Counted from the first letter of the stretch, positions 25,041 to 33,938 are shown. The stretch: 64,000 nt of DNA from Gemmatimonadota bacterium (GCA_041390125.1 JAWKQN010000005.1:304975-368974), one strand, 5' to 3'. Translations and numbers: made by a program. Notes: generated by a model from the sequence alone, not told the origin.

Positions 25041-26636
25041 ATGAAGAGCGCCGCCACGCCTCCTGACGCTCCCGTCGCAGCGCCTCCCCCGGCCCCGGTC
25101 GCGGTGGGCTCGGCCCGCGCCCTGCCACCCGGCCCAGCCCTCCTGGTGCCGACGGCGTTCCTGCTCGCGCTGGCTTCGTTCGCCTTCTTCGAGTTCCGGG
25201 GCCAGAACCTCCTGCTCCGATCCTGCCTGGGGGCGGCCGCCGCGGGGACCGTCTGGGCGGCCTGGTTGTTCGGGACCGCCCGGCGCGCCGGCCGCACGCT
25301 CGTGCTGTCCGTCGTCATCCACCGGCACCACTGGGTGCAGGCCCTCGCCCAGGCAGCCATCTACGTCTGGTGGGGCTGGCACGTCCGGATCGTGTACGCG
25401 TTCGTGCCCCTGTTGGTGGCGCAGGTGTTGTTCGCCTACGCGGTCGACGCGCTGCTCACCTGGTCGCGGCGCGAACGGTACGCGATCGGCTTCGGCCCGC
25501 TGCCCGTGGTGGGGAGCATCAACCTCTTCCTGTGGTTCCGCCCCGAGTGGTTCCACTGGCAGTTCGTGATGATCGCGGTCGGCTACCTCGGCAAGGAGCT
25601 GATCCGCTGGCAGCGCGACGGGCGCTCCGCCCACATCTTCAACCCATCGTCCTTTCCGTTGGCGCTCGTCTCCGTGTTCCTGGTGGCGACCGGCGCTTCG
25701 GACGCGACGTTCGGGCAGCTGATCGCCAACACGCAGCACGACCCGCCTCTCATCTACCTGGTCATCTTCCTGGCCGCTCTTCCCGGCCAGCTGCTCTTCG
25801 GCGTGGCGCGCATGACCCTGGCGGCCGTCGCCACGATGTTCCTCTTCAGCGCGGCCTACCTGCAGGTCACCGGCACCTATTTCTTCTTCGACTCACATAT
25901 TCCCGTGCCGGTGTTCCTCGGGATGCATCTGCTGTTCACGGATCCATCCACGTCCCCCCGCAGCGGTCGCGGTCGCATCGTGTTCGGCGTCCTCTACGCA
26001 CTGGGGATCCTCGCGCTCTACGTGCTCCTGACGCGTATGGGCGTGCCGACCTTCTACGACAAGCTGCTGCCGGTCCCGCTCCTCAACCTCGCCGTCCGGG
26101 CCATCGACCGCGCCTCGGGGTGGCGTGGCTTCCCGCTCCCGGCAGGCTCTGTGGCCGCGTCTCCGCTCCGCACCCACCTGGTGTGGACCAGCGCCTGGGT
26201 CGTCCTCTTCCTCGCGCTCTCGGGAACACGGGCGCTGGGGGATCGCCACCCGGGGCAGTATCTGCCCTTCTGGGTGGCCGCCTGCCAGGACGGGAGCGCA
26301 CGCGCCTGCGAGTATGCGTCCTTCCTCACGCTGGCCTACTGCAACAACGGCTCGGGCTGGGCCTGCAACGAGGTCGCCGCCCGTTCGTCCGTCGCGACGC
26401 GCGACGCGGTCGCCGCCTTCCGGCGCGCGTGCGAGCTGGGCTTCGAGGCCGGCTGCCAGAACGCGCGGATCGCCGAGCAGGGTGGCACGGGTTGGCGGCA
26501 TGGGGATCCCGAGCTGCCCGATCTGCCCATCGTGCTACGGGGGACCAAACCCGCGCTCTCGGAGCGCGACCCGGCGCGGCTGTACCGGATCGCCTGCGAC
26601 CAGGGGTGGTCCGCGGCCTGCGGCCGCACCTCCTGA
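25041..26636 (+). CDS. RnfD/UnbU-like polytopic membrane protein with C-terminal Sel1-like repeats
   Basis: A 531-residue protein with about ten transmembrane helices (residues 35-395) followed by a soluble tail. HIFNPSSFPLALVSVF and LLFTDPSTSPRSGRGRI resemble the conserved core of RnfD/NqrB-type and UnbU-type proteins. The tail (about 410-531) is cysteine-rich, with repeats such as ACQDGSARACEYAS, CELGFEAGCQNARIA and ACDQGWSAACG that fit Sel1-like helical repeats, probably disulfide-bonded outside the cytoplasm. No other rnf or nqr subunit is nearby, so a sodium pump role is not supported. The downstream YdeI-family start codon overlaps its stop. Confidence 0.75.
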   Translation: MKSAATPPDAPVAAPPPAPVAVGSARALPPGPALLVPTAFLLALASFAFFEFRGQNLLLRSCLGAAAAGTVWAAWLFGTARRAGRTLVLSVVIHRHHWVQALAQAAIYVWWGWHVRIVYAFVPLLVAQVLFAYAVDALLTWSRRERYAIGFGPLPVVGSINLFLWFRPEWFHWQFVMIAVGYLGKELIRWQRDGRSAHIFNPSSFPLALVSVFLVATGASDATFGQLIANTQHDPPLIYLVIFLAALPGQLLFGVARMTLAAVATMFLFSAAYLQVTGTYFFFDSHIPVPVFLGMHLLFTDPSTSPRSGRGRIVFGVLYALGILALYVLLTRMGVPTFYDKLLPVPLLNLAVRAIDRASGWRGFPLPAGSVAASPLRTHLVWTSAWVVLFLALSGTRALGDRHPGQYLPFWVAACQDGSARACEYASFLTLAYCNNGSGWACNEVAARSSVATRDAVAAFRRACELGFEAGCQNARIAEQGGTGWRHGDPELPDLPIVLRGTKPALSERDPARLYRIACDQGWSAACGRTS

Positions 26637-27223
26637 TGGAGCCGGTGTTCTTCGAGGGTCCCGAGGCTTTCCGCACGTGGTTGGAGGCCCATCACGCCTC
26701 CACCGACGAACTCTGGGTGGGCTTCCACAAGAAGGGCACCGGCCGCCCCAGCATGACGTGGCCGGAGTCCGTGGATGAAGCGCTCTGCTGGGGATGGATC
26801 GACGGACTGCGCCGTTCGTGGGATGAGGACAGCTACGTGATCCGCTTCACGCCGCGCCGCGCCGGCAGCGTATGGAGCGCGCGCAACCTGGAGCGGATCG
26901 ACGTCCTGTCGGGAGAAGGGCGGGTGGCGGAGCCCGGGCGCGCGGCCTGGGAGCGGCGCCGGGTCGACCGCGCCCGCCAGTACTCGTTCGAGCAGGGCGA
27001 CGTGGCGTTTCCGCCCGACCTGGCCAAGCGCTTCCGCGCCGATCGCACGGCCTGGCGCTGGTTCCAGGCGCAGTCGGAGTCCTACCGCAAGACGGTCACG
27101 TGGTGGGTCATCAGCGCCAAGCGGGAGGCCACACGCGCACGCCGTCTGGATCAGCTCATCGAGGACTGCGCGGCAGGCCGCCGCATCAAGGAGATGCGAA
27201 AGGCGGGAGGGAAGGGGGGATGA
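26636..27223 (+). CDS. YdeI/OmpD-associated family protein
   Basis: A 195-residue soluble protein of the YdeI family. FRTWLEAHHASTDELWVGF, VDEALCWGWIDGLRRS, RFTPRRAGSVWSARN and the C-terminal VTWWVISAKREATRARRL follow the family order. Members are described as OmpD-associated or linked to resistance to cationic peptides, with no defined chemistry. Its ATG overlaps the preceding stop (TGATG), so the two genes are coupled. It ends just before a convergent terminator. Confidence 0.88.
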   Translation: MEPVFFEGPEAFRTWLEAHHASTDELWVGFHKKGTGRPSMTWPESVDEALCWGWIDGLRRSWDEDSYVIRFTPRRAGSVWSARNLERIDVLSGEGRVAEPGRAAWERRRVDRARQYSFEQGDVAFPPDLAKRFRADRTAWRWFQAQSESYRKTVTWWVISAKREATRARRLDQLIEDCAAGRRIKEMRKAGGKGG

Positions 27224-27238
27224 CCCACCCCGGGGGGC

Positions 27239-27261
27239 GGAGGGCGCGAGCCGCGCCCTCC
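27239..27261. terminator. Bidirectional hairpin between convergent genes
   Basis: A perfect 10-base stem GGAGGGCGCG with its complement and a 3-base loop lies between the YdeI-family gene and the convergent beta-barrel-like gene, and may serve both. Confidence 0.6.
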
Positions 27262-27278
27262 GAGCCCGGAGCGGTTCC

Positions 27279-27785
27279 CTAGAAGTGGTAGTGGATCCCG
27301 CCGCCGAACGAGAACAGCGACCAGTTGTAGTTGTCGAAGCTGGCGAACGCGACGCCGAGCTCGATCGACCAGAAGAGGGGCGGGAAGTCGTCCTCGTCGG
27401 GTGAGAAGACCTCCTGGAGGTCGAACTCGAAGCCGCCGCCCCCGCCCAGGCCCACGCTCGTCTCCGCGTCGCTGACGCCGAGGATGTCGTACGAGTAGCG
27501 CCACATGCCTACCGAGCCGTAGCCGTAGACGTCGTACTTCTCCTTGTCCTGGAAGTCGTAGTTGATGCGGGCCGAGAAGTTCGTGACTTCACCGAGGGCG
27601 CCCACCACGGCCTGGAACTGCAGCTTCTCGCTGGCGTCGTAGCGCCCGCTCAGGCCGTACGACGGCCACGAGCTCTGGAAGCCGATGCTGTAGGGAGACG
27701 GGTCCTGCGCGGCCAGCGCGGCTGGCGCCAGGGCGGCGGCCGCAACCAACGCGGCGGCCAGGCGGAACGACGAGGTTGGAAGCAC
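27279..27785 (-). CDS. Small secreted beta-barrel-like outer membrane protein, unknown function
   Basis: A 168-residue protein starting at GTG with AGGAAGG five bases upstream. A signal peptide ends near AALAAQ. The mature part is rich in short Tyr/Phe/Gly strands (YGLSGRYDA, YDVYGYGSVGMWRYSYD, SIELGVAFASFDNYNW) and ends in HYHF, an aromatic C-terminus typical of outer-membrane barrels of about eight strands. No specific family is recognised. It is transcribed after and on the same strand as an ECF sigma factor gene, with a 184-base gap. Confidence 0.75.
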   Translation of the reverse strand: MLPTSSFRLAAALVAAAALAPAALAAQDPSPYSIGFQSSWPSYGLSGRYDASEKLQFQAVVGALGEVTNFSARINYDFQDKEKYDVYGYGSVGMWRYSYDILGVSDAETSVGLGGGGGFEFDLQEVFSPDEDDFPPLFWSIELGVAFASFDNYNWSLFSFGGGIHYHF

Positions 27786-27969
27786 GGGACCTTCCTGTGG
27801 TTTGGGGGCGGACCGGCGCGAGGGCTCTCCCCGCGGATCGCCGCGATCCGGCTTGTCCCGCAGTACGTGAAACGGCCGTCGGGACCGTCACGGGGGGACG
27901 CCGGCCTGCCGCCGGCGGTCGTCGAGGTCCGGTGCGAACGGGATCCGCCGTGTGGCGGCCCGCTGCCGC

Positions 27970-28491
27970 TCAGGCCCGGGAGCGCAGCTCCACCGCCAGC
28001 CAGGCGCGGGCGGCCCGCCACTCCCGCTCGACGGTGGACTTGGACACCCGGAGGATCTCGGCCGTCTCCGCGACGTCGAACCCGGCGAAGAAGCGGCACT
28101 CCACGATGTCCGCCTGTCGGGCGCTCAGCGCGGAGAGCTCCTCGAGGGCATGGTCGAGGGCGATCACGTCGTCCGCGTCGCTCAGCGCGCCCGCCGTCGA
28201 TTCGTCGAAGGTCACGAGCGCGACGTCCCCTCCGCGCTTGAGCGCCGACCGCCGGCGCGCTGCCTCCACCAGGACCTGACGCATGGCCCGCGCGGCGATC
28301 CGCTTGAAGTGGAGGACGCTCTCGGGGCGCAGCTCGGGCGAGCGCGCGAGCTTGAGGTAGGCCTCGTTGACCAACGCGGTCGGCCGCAAGGTCTCCGTGG
28401 GCGTGCGTTGCTGGAGAGAACCCGCCAGACGACGCAACTCCTCATAGGCCATGCTGAACAGCCGGTCCACCTCGGGGCTGCCAGAGGTCAT
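27970..28491 (-). CDS. ECF-type RNA polymerase sigma factor (Sigma70_ECF/ECF-like family)
   Basis: A 173-residue sigma factor. LRPTALVNEAYLKLAR, the HFKRIAARAMRQVLVEAARRR region 2 helix and the region 4 helix-turn-helix VAETAEILRVSKSTVEREWRAAR match the ECF-like group common in Acidobacteria, Planctomycetes and relatives. No anti-sigma factor is adjacent, so it may be controlled by a distant partner. The closest same-strand gene downstream encodes a secreted beta-barrel-like protein, a possible but unproven target. Confidence 0.9.
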   Translation of the reverse strand: MTSGSPEVDRLFSMAYEELRRLAGSLQQRTPTETLRPTALVNEAYLKLARSPELRPESVLHFKRIAARAMRQVLVEAARRRSALKRGGDVALVTFDESTAGALSDADDVIALDHALEELSALSARQADIVECRFFAGFDVAETAEILRVSKSTVEREWRAARAWLAVELRSRA

Positions 28492-28612
28492 GGGCGTGCG
28501 CGGGGGAGCGGGGGGAGCCTCGACCCGGGCGAAGGTAGACCCCCCTCCGGGGTGCCGCCAGCACGGCCGGCGATGGGAAGGGCGGTCGTGCGCGCGCGAG
28601 CTGCGCGAGCGG

Positions 28613-29059
28613 CTAGTTCAGGTATTTCTCGAGGATGCGGTTGGTGGCGTCCAGCACGGCCATCGCGGCGCCGCGGGCCGCGTCGGCCTCGTCGGTCGCG
28701 AAGGAGCCCAGGAGCCGGTAGCTGTGGTCGCCGGACCGCCCCCGGATCGAGACGATGACGATCCATTGATCGAAGGCGCGGACCGCCTTGACCCCCAGCA
28801 GCTCGAGCTCGATCCGATTGGCGGTGGCCGCCTCCGCGGCCTGGACGGCCGCCAGGGCACCCACCCGGAGGCGCCCTTCGAGCGTGTGCGTCCCCTCCGA
28901 AGCTCCCTGGTATCGATCACCCTGGAGCTCCAGGCTGAGCGTGGCCAGGCACTGGCCGTTCGCGAAGACCTCGTAGTTGAAGTCGTCGAAGCGGAGTCGT
29001 TCGCGGCGTTCCATGGTGGGTTCGGGGGGCAGCGAGGGGCCCGCAACTGGGTTCGCCAT
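28613..29059 (-). CDS. Hypothetical protein
   Basis: A 148-residue soluble protein without signal peptide or membrane segment. It reads as a mixed alpha/beta domain (RLRFDDFNYEVFANGQCLATLSL, then ALAAVQAAEAATANRIELELLG and a C-terminal helix DATNRILEKYL). I do not recognise a family. Start could be the first ATG (used) or the ATG before ERRERLRF 45 bases later; neither has a strong ribosome site. It stands alone between the ECF factor and the glycosyltransferase gene. Confidence 0.65.
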   Translation of the reverse strand: MANPVAGPSLPPEPTMERRERLRFDDFNYEVFANGQCLATLSLELQGDRYQGASEGTHTLEGRLRVGALAAVQAAEAATANRIELELLGVKAVRAFDQWIVIVSIRGRSGDHSYRLLGSFATDEADAARGAAMAVLDATNRILEKYLN

Positions 29060-29119
29060 GCCCAGTTGAGCAAGCTCCAGGCCACACGATCGGCCGGAAG
29101 CCGCCGCGGCCCCTTCGGG

Positions 29120-30436
29120 TCACGGGCGCAGCGCGGGCGGGAGGTCGGCGAGGGTATCCACGTCGGTGAGCGGGGGCAGCTCGACGACGGTCAGGCCTTC
29201 GCCGCGGGCCCGCGCGCGCGTCTGATCCGCTACGGCCGGTGTGCTCCACTGGATGTCGCGGAACAGCGCGGGACAGGGCTCCGACAGGCCGAGCAGGTAG
29301 TAGCCGCCGTCGCGCGCCGGTCCCAGGACGACCCGCCCCGGACCCAGGTTCGCGAAGGCCTGCGCGACGAGGTCGCGGTCGAGGTCGGGCGCGTCGGTGC
29401 CCACCACGCAGACCCGATCGGCCTGTCCGAGCGCAACGGCCAGCGCGTGCACCAGCCGCTCCCCCAGGTCTCCGGCACGCTGGGGCCAGAACTCCGTTCC
29501 GCTCCGGCCCAGCCAGGCGGCAACTTCTTCGGAGCGCTCCGGCGGATCGTGGCATACGATGAGGCGATAGGGTCCCCCCCGCAGCCGGTCCACCACCGCG
29601 CGCCCCATCCCGGCGTACAGGGCCGCGGCCCGCTCCGGACCCACATCCCGCGCCAGACGGGTCTTCACCTGCCCGGGCACCGGGAGCTTCGCGAACACCA
29701 GCACCACGTCGCGCGGTGCGGGAGCGGAGGAGCGCCGAGCAGGATACCAGCGCGCGAGATGGCGCGCCGGCACCCCGGCCAGGTACAGGGTCATCAGCAG
29801 GCTGTTGCGGATCCAGCCCCGTGCGCGTCCCTCCTCCCGGTAGCGGCGGGGGCTCGTCCGCAGATGCGCCGGGAGCGGTCGCACCCGCCCGATGCGCCGC
29901 AGTCGGCGCAGCACCTCCACGTCCTCCATGAGCGGGAGCGACGGAAAGCCTCCGATCCGCTCGAAGCCTTCCCGGCGGACCAGCAGTCCCTGGTCTCCGT
30001 AGACCAGGCCGAACAGGCGCTCCCGGAGCCGCTGCCCGGCCTCGAGCAGCCGCCAGAACGCATCGTCGCCGTCCAGGAGGAAGCCGAACCACGCGGCCAC
30101 GACATCCGCCGGAGGATCGGACAGCCAGCGGGCCAGGGCGGTCCTCGCCGGCGCCGGGAGGCGGCTGTCCGCATGGAGGAAGAGAAGCCACGGCGCGCGC
30201 GCGCCCTCGGCGCCCCGGTTCATCTGCAGCGCGCGGCCCCGACCGGACGCCACGACCTGCGCGCCGGCCTCCCGCGCGACGGCGCCGGTGTCGTCGGTCG
30301 ATCCGCCGTCGACCACGACGACCTCGTGGGACACCTCCAGACCCGCGAGGTCCGTGAGGAGACCGGGGAGCGTGCGGGCCTCGTCCAGCGCCGGGATCAC
30401 GACGCGCAGGAGGGGCGACCCGCGGGGGCGGCTCAC
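29120..30436 (-). CDS. Fused GT2 glycosyltransferase (TIGR04283-like) and DUF2064 (TIGR04282-like) protein
   Basis: A 438-residue two-domain protein. Residues 1-225 form a family 2 glycosyltransferase with VVIPALDEARTLPGLL, VVVDGGSTDDT, LFLHADSRLP and a late hydrophobic helix, matching TIGR04283. Residues 240-438 match the DUF2064/TIGR04282 glycosyltransferase-like fold (VFAKLPVPGQVKTRLA, VVGTDAPDLD, LGPARDGGYYLLGL). In many genomes these are separate neighbours linked to arsenosugar-type clusters. Here they are one chain. The GTG start overlaps the stop of the TVP38 gene. Confidence 0.88.
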   Translation of the reverse strand: MSRPRGSPLLRVVIPALDEARTLPGLLTDLAGLEVSHEVVVVDGGSTDDTGAVAREAGAQVVASGRGRALQMNRGAEGARAPWLLFLHADSRLPAPARTALARWLSDPPADVVAAWFGFLLDGDDAFWRLLEAGQRLRERLFGLVYGDQGLLVRREGFERIGGFPSLPLMEDVEVLRRLRRIGRVRPLPAHLRTSPRRYREEGRARGWIRNSLLMTLYLAGVPARHLARWYPARRSSAPAPRDVVLVFAKLPVPGQVKTRLARDVGPERAAALYAGMGRAVVDRLRGGPYRLIVCHDPPERSEEVAAWLGRSGTEFWPQRAGDLGERLVHALAVALGQADRVCVVGTDAPDLDRDLVAQAFANLGPGRVVLGPARDGGYYLLGLSEPCPALFRDIQWSTPAVADQTRARARGEGLTVVELPPLTDVDTLADLPPALRP

Positions 30437-31179
30437 GGGTCTCCCCCGGTGCCGTCGGGCGAGCGTACCGGCAGGCGCACGCCCAGGCGTCGGGCCAGGA
30501 CGGGGACCAACCCGAGCAACACGAGCAGCCCGCCCGCCGCGAGCACGCGCAGGAGGGCGTCCCGGCTCGCCGCTCGTGAGCCCTCGAGCAGCGCCTCGGC
30601 GAACCAGGTGTAGACGGCGGTGCCGGGCACGATGCCCAGCGCCGTGGCCAGCGCGTATCCCCGCCAGCGCACGCCGGCCAGCCCCGCCGCGAAGTTCAGG
30701 CCGTTGAAGGGCACGACCGGGATCAGCCGGAGCAGCAGGACGGTGCGCGCGCCGTGGGTCCGGCCGATGCGGTCCAGCGCGGCGGCGCGCTCGCCCAGGA
30801 GCCGGTCCAGCCCGTCGCGCCCGAGCGCGCGGGCCAGCAGGAACGCGAGCGTGGCACCGAGGTTGGCGCCCAGCCAGTTCCAGAGGACGCCCGGCACGAA
30901 GCCGAAGACAGCGCCTCCGGCCAGCGTGAAGACGGTCCCCGGCAGAGCCAGCCCGGTGGCGACGGCATACCCGACGATGAACACGATCGGGGCCCAGGGC
31001 GAGGCGCGCACGCGTTCGAGGGCCTGCACCAGCCCCTCGGCCGACAGGAGCGATTCAAGCCCGGTGGCGCGCGTCGCCCAGGCGGCGGCCGCGAGCAGCA
31101 GGGCCAGCAGCACGAGCCCGCCGGCCCCCCGGTTCAGGCCAGCCACCGGATCACGCGACGCAGCAGCGCGCCCTTCCAC
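30433..31179 (-). CDS. TVP38/TMEM64 (DedA-like, SNARE-associated) membrane protein
   Basis: Up to 248 residues with about five or six membrane segments. IVGYAVATGLALPGTVFTLAGGAVFG, the re-entrant loop region and LRLIPVVPFNGLNFAAGLAGV with a downstream GIVPGTAVYTWFAEAL are the VTT-domain signature. The family is linked to lipid or small-molecule handling. Start is either this GTG or a GTG 33 bases later, both overlapping the upstream flavoprotein gene. The stop overlaps the glycosyltransferase start, so the three genes form a coupled set. Confidence 0.92.
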   Translation of the reverse strand: MEGRAAASRDPVAGLNRGAGGLVLLALLLAAAAWATRATGLESLLSAEGLVQALERVRASPWAPIVFIVGYAVATGLALPGTVFTLAGGAVFGFVPGVLWNWLGANLGATLAFLLARALGRDGLDRLLGERAAALDRIGRTHGARTVLLLRLIPVVPFNGLNFAAGLAGVRWRGYALATALGIVPGTAVYTWFAEALLEGSRAASRDALLRVLAAGGLLVLLGLVPVLARRLGVRLPVRSPDGTGGDP

Positions 31180-32546
31180 GAGTCGAGCTGGGCCCGGCGA
31201 TGCGCGTCGGCTGCGCGCTTGATCGCCTCCATGCGGGTCGGATAGGGGAAGATCGTGGCCGACAGGCGCGACAGCGGCAGCCCCTGCATCCGCGCCAGCA
31301 CCAGGGGAAGAAGCAGCTCCCCCGCGGCCGTGCCCACCACGGTGGCGCCGAGGATCCGTCCCCGACGATCGGCGCTGATGCGCACGAAGCCGTCGCCGTC
31401 CGCCTCGGCGATCGAGCGGTCCAGGTCGGCGAATGCGTAGGTGTGGCTGCGGCCGCCCGCGGCCGCCGCCTCCGTCTGCGAGAGCCCCACGTGCGCCACC
31501 TCGGGATGCGTGTAGGTCACGCGCGGGACCTGGTGGAGGGCGGTGCGGGCGGGCAGGGGAGTCAGCGCGTTCTGCAGGGCCACCTTGGCCATGTGCTCCG
31601 CGACGTGCGTGAACTGCGGTCCGCCCGTGACGTCACCCGCGGCCCAGACGCCCCGCGCGCTCGTGCGCGCCCGCGCGTCCACCCGCACGGCGTGTCCGTC
31701 CCGCTCCACCCCCGCGCGCTCGAGCGCCAGCGCCTCCGTCCGTGGCCGCCGGCCCGTCGCCACGAGCACGGCGTCCGCCTCCACGCGGTCGCCCCCCCGC
31801 GCCAGCAGCGTGGTCACGGGACCCGCGCGCTCCACCCGCTCGACGTCGATCCCGGTCCGCACTGCGATGCCGTCGCGTTCCAGGCGCGCCTGCACCAGCG
31901 CGGCCACATCCGGGTCCTCCGCGGGCAGGATGCGATCCAGCCGTTCGAGCAGGGTGACGCCCACGCCGAGGCGACGGTGGGCCTGGGCCAGCTCGACCCC
32001 CACGGGTCCCCCGCCCAGCACGATCAGCCGGGCGGGAAGGTGGGGCCGATCGAAGACGTCAGCGTGCGTGAGGGGATCGGCCTCGGCCAGGCCCGGGATG
32101 GGCGGCAGGGTCGCCTCGGCCCCCGTGGCGATCACGAAGCGGCGGGACCGGATCCGCCCCACGCCCTCCACCTCGAGCAGGCCGGGCGCGACGAACCGCG
32201 CTTCGCCCGTGTGCACGTCCACGCCGAGCGCCCGGAAGCGGTCCGGGTCGTCGTGCCGCGCCACCTGCGCCCGCGCTTCGCGCACCCGCTCGAGGACGCG
32301 CGACCCGTCGGGGTCGAGGGGCGTGTCGGGCAGGCCGAGGGGGGAGGCGTGCCGGAGGGCCTCGGCCCGGTGGGCGGCCGCGAGCAACGCCTTGGACGGC
32401 ACGCATCCGGTCCACAGGCAGTCGCCGCCCAGCCGGCCCGCTTCCACCAGCGCCGGCCGCGCGCCCAGGTAGGCCGCGCCCGCCGCCGTGACGAGGCCCG
32501 CTGTGCCCCCGCCCACCGCCACGATGTCGTATTCGCGTTCGGGCAC
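31134..32546 (-). CDS. Mercuric-reductase-like FAD/NAD(P) disulfide oxidoreductase
   Basis: A 470-residue class I pyridine nucleotide-disulfide oxidoreductase. The FAD motif GGGTAGLVTAAGAA, the redox pair in GGDCLWTGCVPSKAL, the NAD motif LGGGPVGVELAQ, WAAGDV and the C-terminal dimer domain (YTHPEVAHVGLS, FPYPTRMEAIKRA) are all present. The C-terminal Cys pair of true MerA and the His-x4-Glu lipoamide motif are not evident, so the substrate is unknown. It starts at GTG with GAGGA just upstream. It leads the TVP38 and glycosyltransferase genes, a combination often seen near arsenosugar genes. Confidence 0.88.
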   Translation of the reverse strand: MPEREYDIVAVGGGTAGLVTAAGAAYLGARPALVEAGRLGGDCLWTGCVPSKALLAAAHRAEALRHASPLGLPDTPLDPDGSRVLERVREARAQVARHDDPDRFRALGVDVHTGEARFVAPGLLEVEGVGRIRSRRFVIATGAEATLPPIPGLAEADPLTHADVFDRPHLPARLIVLGGGPVGVELAQAHRRLGVGVTLLERLDRILPAEDPDVAALVQARLERDGIAVRTGIDVERVERAGPVTTLLARGGDRVEADAVLVATGRRPRTEALALERAGVERDGHAVRVDARARTSARGVWAAGDVTGGPQFTHVAEHMAKVALQNALTPLPARTALHQVPRVTYTHPEVAHVGLSQTEAAAAGGRSHTYAFADLDRSIAEADGDGFVRISADRRGRILGATVVGTAAGELLLPLVLARMQGLPLSRLSATIFPYPTRMEAIKRAADAHRRAQLDSWKGALLRRVIRWLA

Positions 32547-32724
32547 CGCTTCCTCGCGCCTCCGTTCGGGCTCCTCGGGCTCGTCCGGCGACCCAACGCC
32601 GGAGGCGGTCTCCGGGTTCCGCGCGCAGCGGTGCCCCGGTGCATCCGGCCGCTTCTCGAATGGCGGAGCCCCCCGGCGCCGGATAGCTTCCGTTCGTCCC
32701 CGCGGACCCGCTGGATCAGGCCCC

Positions 32725-32753
32725 TTTCGCTTTCTCTTCGGGTCCGCTAAGCT
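32725..32753 (+). promoter_or_regulatory. Possible recA promoter TTTCGC-17-TAAGCT
   Basis: A weak -35 and a -10-like TAAGCT with a 17-base spacer lie about 80 bases before recA. I saw no LexA-type operator here, so SOS control cannot be claimed. Motif match only. Confidence 0.35.
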
Positions 32754-32833
32754 TGACCCTCCACCCCGGTCGGACGCCCGCGTCCGGGTCGGCCGGAGGG
32801 GCCCCGAGGCCGTTCCCGCAGGAGTCGCCCAGG

Positions 32834-33898
32834 ATGCCAGCCGTAGAGACGAACGATCAGAAGAAGAAGGCCCTCTCCACCGCACTGACGCAAATCGAGC
32901 GATCCCACGGGAAGGGCTCGATCATGCGCATGGGGAGCGACCTCAGCCAGATGGCCATCGAGGCCATCTCCACGGGCGCGCTCAACCTCGATGCGGCCAT
33001 CGGCATCGGCGGGGTTCCTCGCGGCCGCATCAGCGAGATCTACGGACCCGAGTCGAGCGGGAAGACGACCCTCTGTCTCCAGGTGATCGCCAACGCCCAG
33101 CGGGCGGGCGGCGTGGCCGCCTTCATCGACGCCGAGCACGCGCTCGACATCCAGTACGCGCGCAAGCTGGGGGTGGACGTCGACAACCTCCTCGTGTCGC
33201 AGCCGGACACGGGGGAGCAGGCGCTCGACATCGCGGAGGTGCTCATCCGCAGCAACGCGGTGGACGTGATCGTGATCGACTCCGTGGCGGCCCTGGTGCC
33301 CCGAGCCGAGATCGAAGGCGAGATGGGCGACTCCCACGTGGGTCTCCAGGCCCGCATGATGAGCCAGGCCATGCGCAAGATCACCGGCGCCGTGAACCGC
33401 TCCAACACCTCCGTGATCTTCACCAACCAGATCCGCGAGAAGGTGGGCGTCATGTTCGGAAGCCCCGAGACCACCTCGGGCGGCAGGGCGCTCAAGTTCT
33501 ACGCGTCGCTGCGGCTGGACATCCGCCGGATCGGGGCCATCAAGGACGGGCAGGACGTCGTCGGGAACCGGACCCGGGTCAAGGTCGTCAAGAACAAGTG
33601 CGCCCCTCCGTTCCGGCAGGCCGAGTTCGACATCCTCTACAACGAGGGGGTCAGCCACCTCGGGTTGCTGGTGGACCTCGGTGTCGAGGCCAATGTGGTC
33701 GACAAGTCCGGCTCCTGGCTGTCCTATGGGGACCTGCGTCTGGGACAGGGCAAGGAGAACGCAAAGCAGTTCCTCAAGGAGAACCCGGACGTCGCATCCG
33801 AGATCGAGGAGAAGGTGCGCGTCGCCGTCGGCCTGAACGGACAGTCCGCTTCGGACGAGGATGAGCCCGTGCCCGCGGGGATGGCTGCGGACGCCTGA
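32834..33898 (+). CDS. recA: Recombinase RecA
   Basis: A 354-residue ATP-dependent strand-exchange protein for homologous recombination and SOS signalling. Walker A is GPESSGKTT, Walker B VIVIDSVAALVP, and loop L2 lies around FTNQIREKVGVMFGSPETT. The C-terminus is acidic (SDEDEPVPAG), as usual. I chose the ATG at MPAVETND because AGGAG lies nine bases upstream; the in-frame upstream extension is not RecA-like. It is flanked by a strong terminator. No recX is adjacent. Confidence 0.98.
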   Translation: MPAVETNDQKKKALSTALTQIERSHGKGSIMRMGSDLSQMAIEAISTGALNLDAAIGIGGVPRGRISEIYGPESSGKTTLCLQVIANAQRAGGVAAFIDAEHALDIQYARKLGVDVDNLLVSQPDTGEQALDIAEVLIRSNAVDVIVIDSVAALVPRAEIEGEMGDSHVGLQARMMSQAMRKITGAVNRSNTSVIFTNQIREKVGVMFGSPETTSGGRALKFYASLRLDIRRIGAIKDGQDVVGNRTRVKVVKNKCAPPFRQAEFDILYNEGVSHLGLLVDLGVEANVVDKSGSWLSYGDLRLGQGKENAKQFLKENPDVASEIEEKVRVAVGLNGQSASDEDEPVPAGMAADA

Positions 33899-33938
33899 TC
33901 CGAGCGCCCCGGACGGGGTGGGAGCAGCCTTCGGACAC

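Noticed and set aside
25041..26636. An Rnf or Nqr sodium-pump operon
   Set aside because: Only one RnfD-like protein is present; no other rnf or nqr subunit is found in the window.
32547..32833. A LexA operator upstream of recA
   Set aside because: No recognisable SOS-box palindrome was seen in the 287-base intergenic region.
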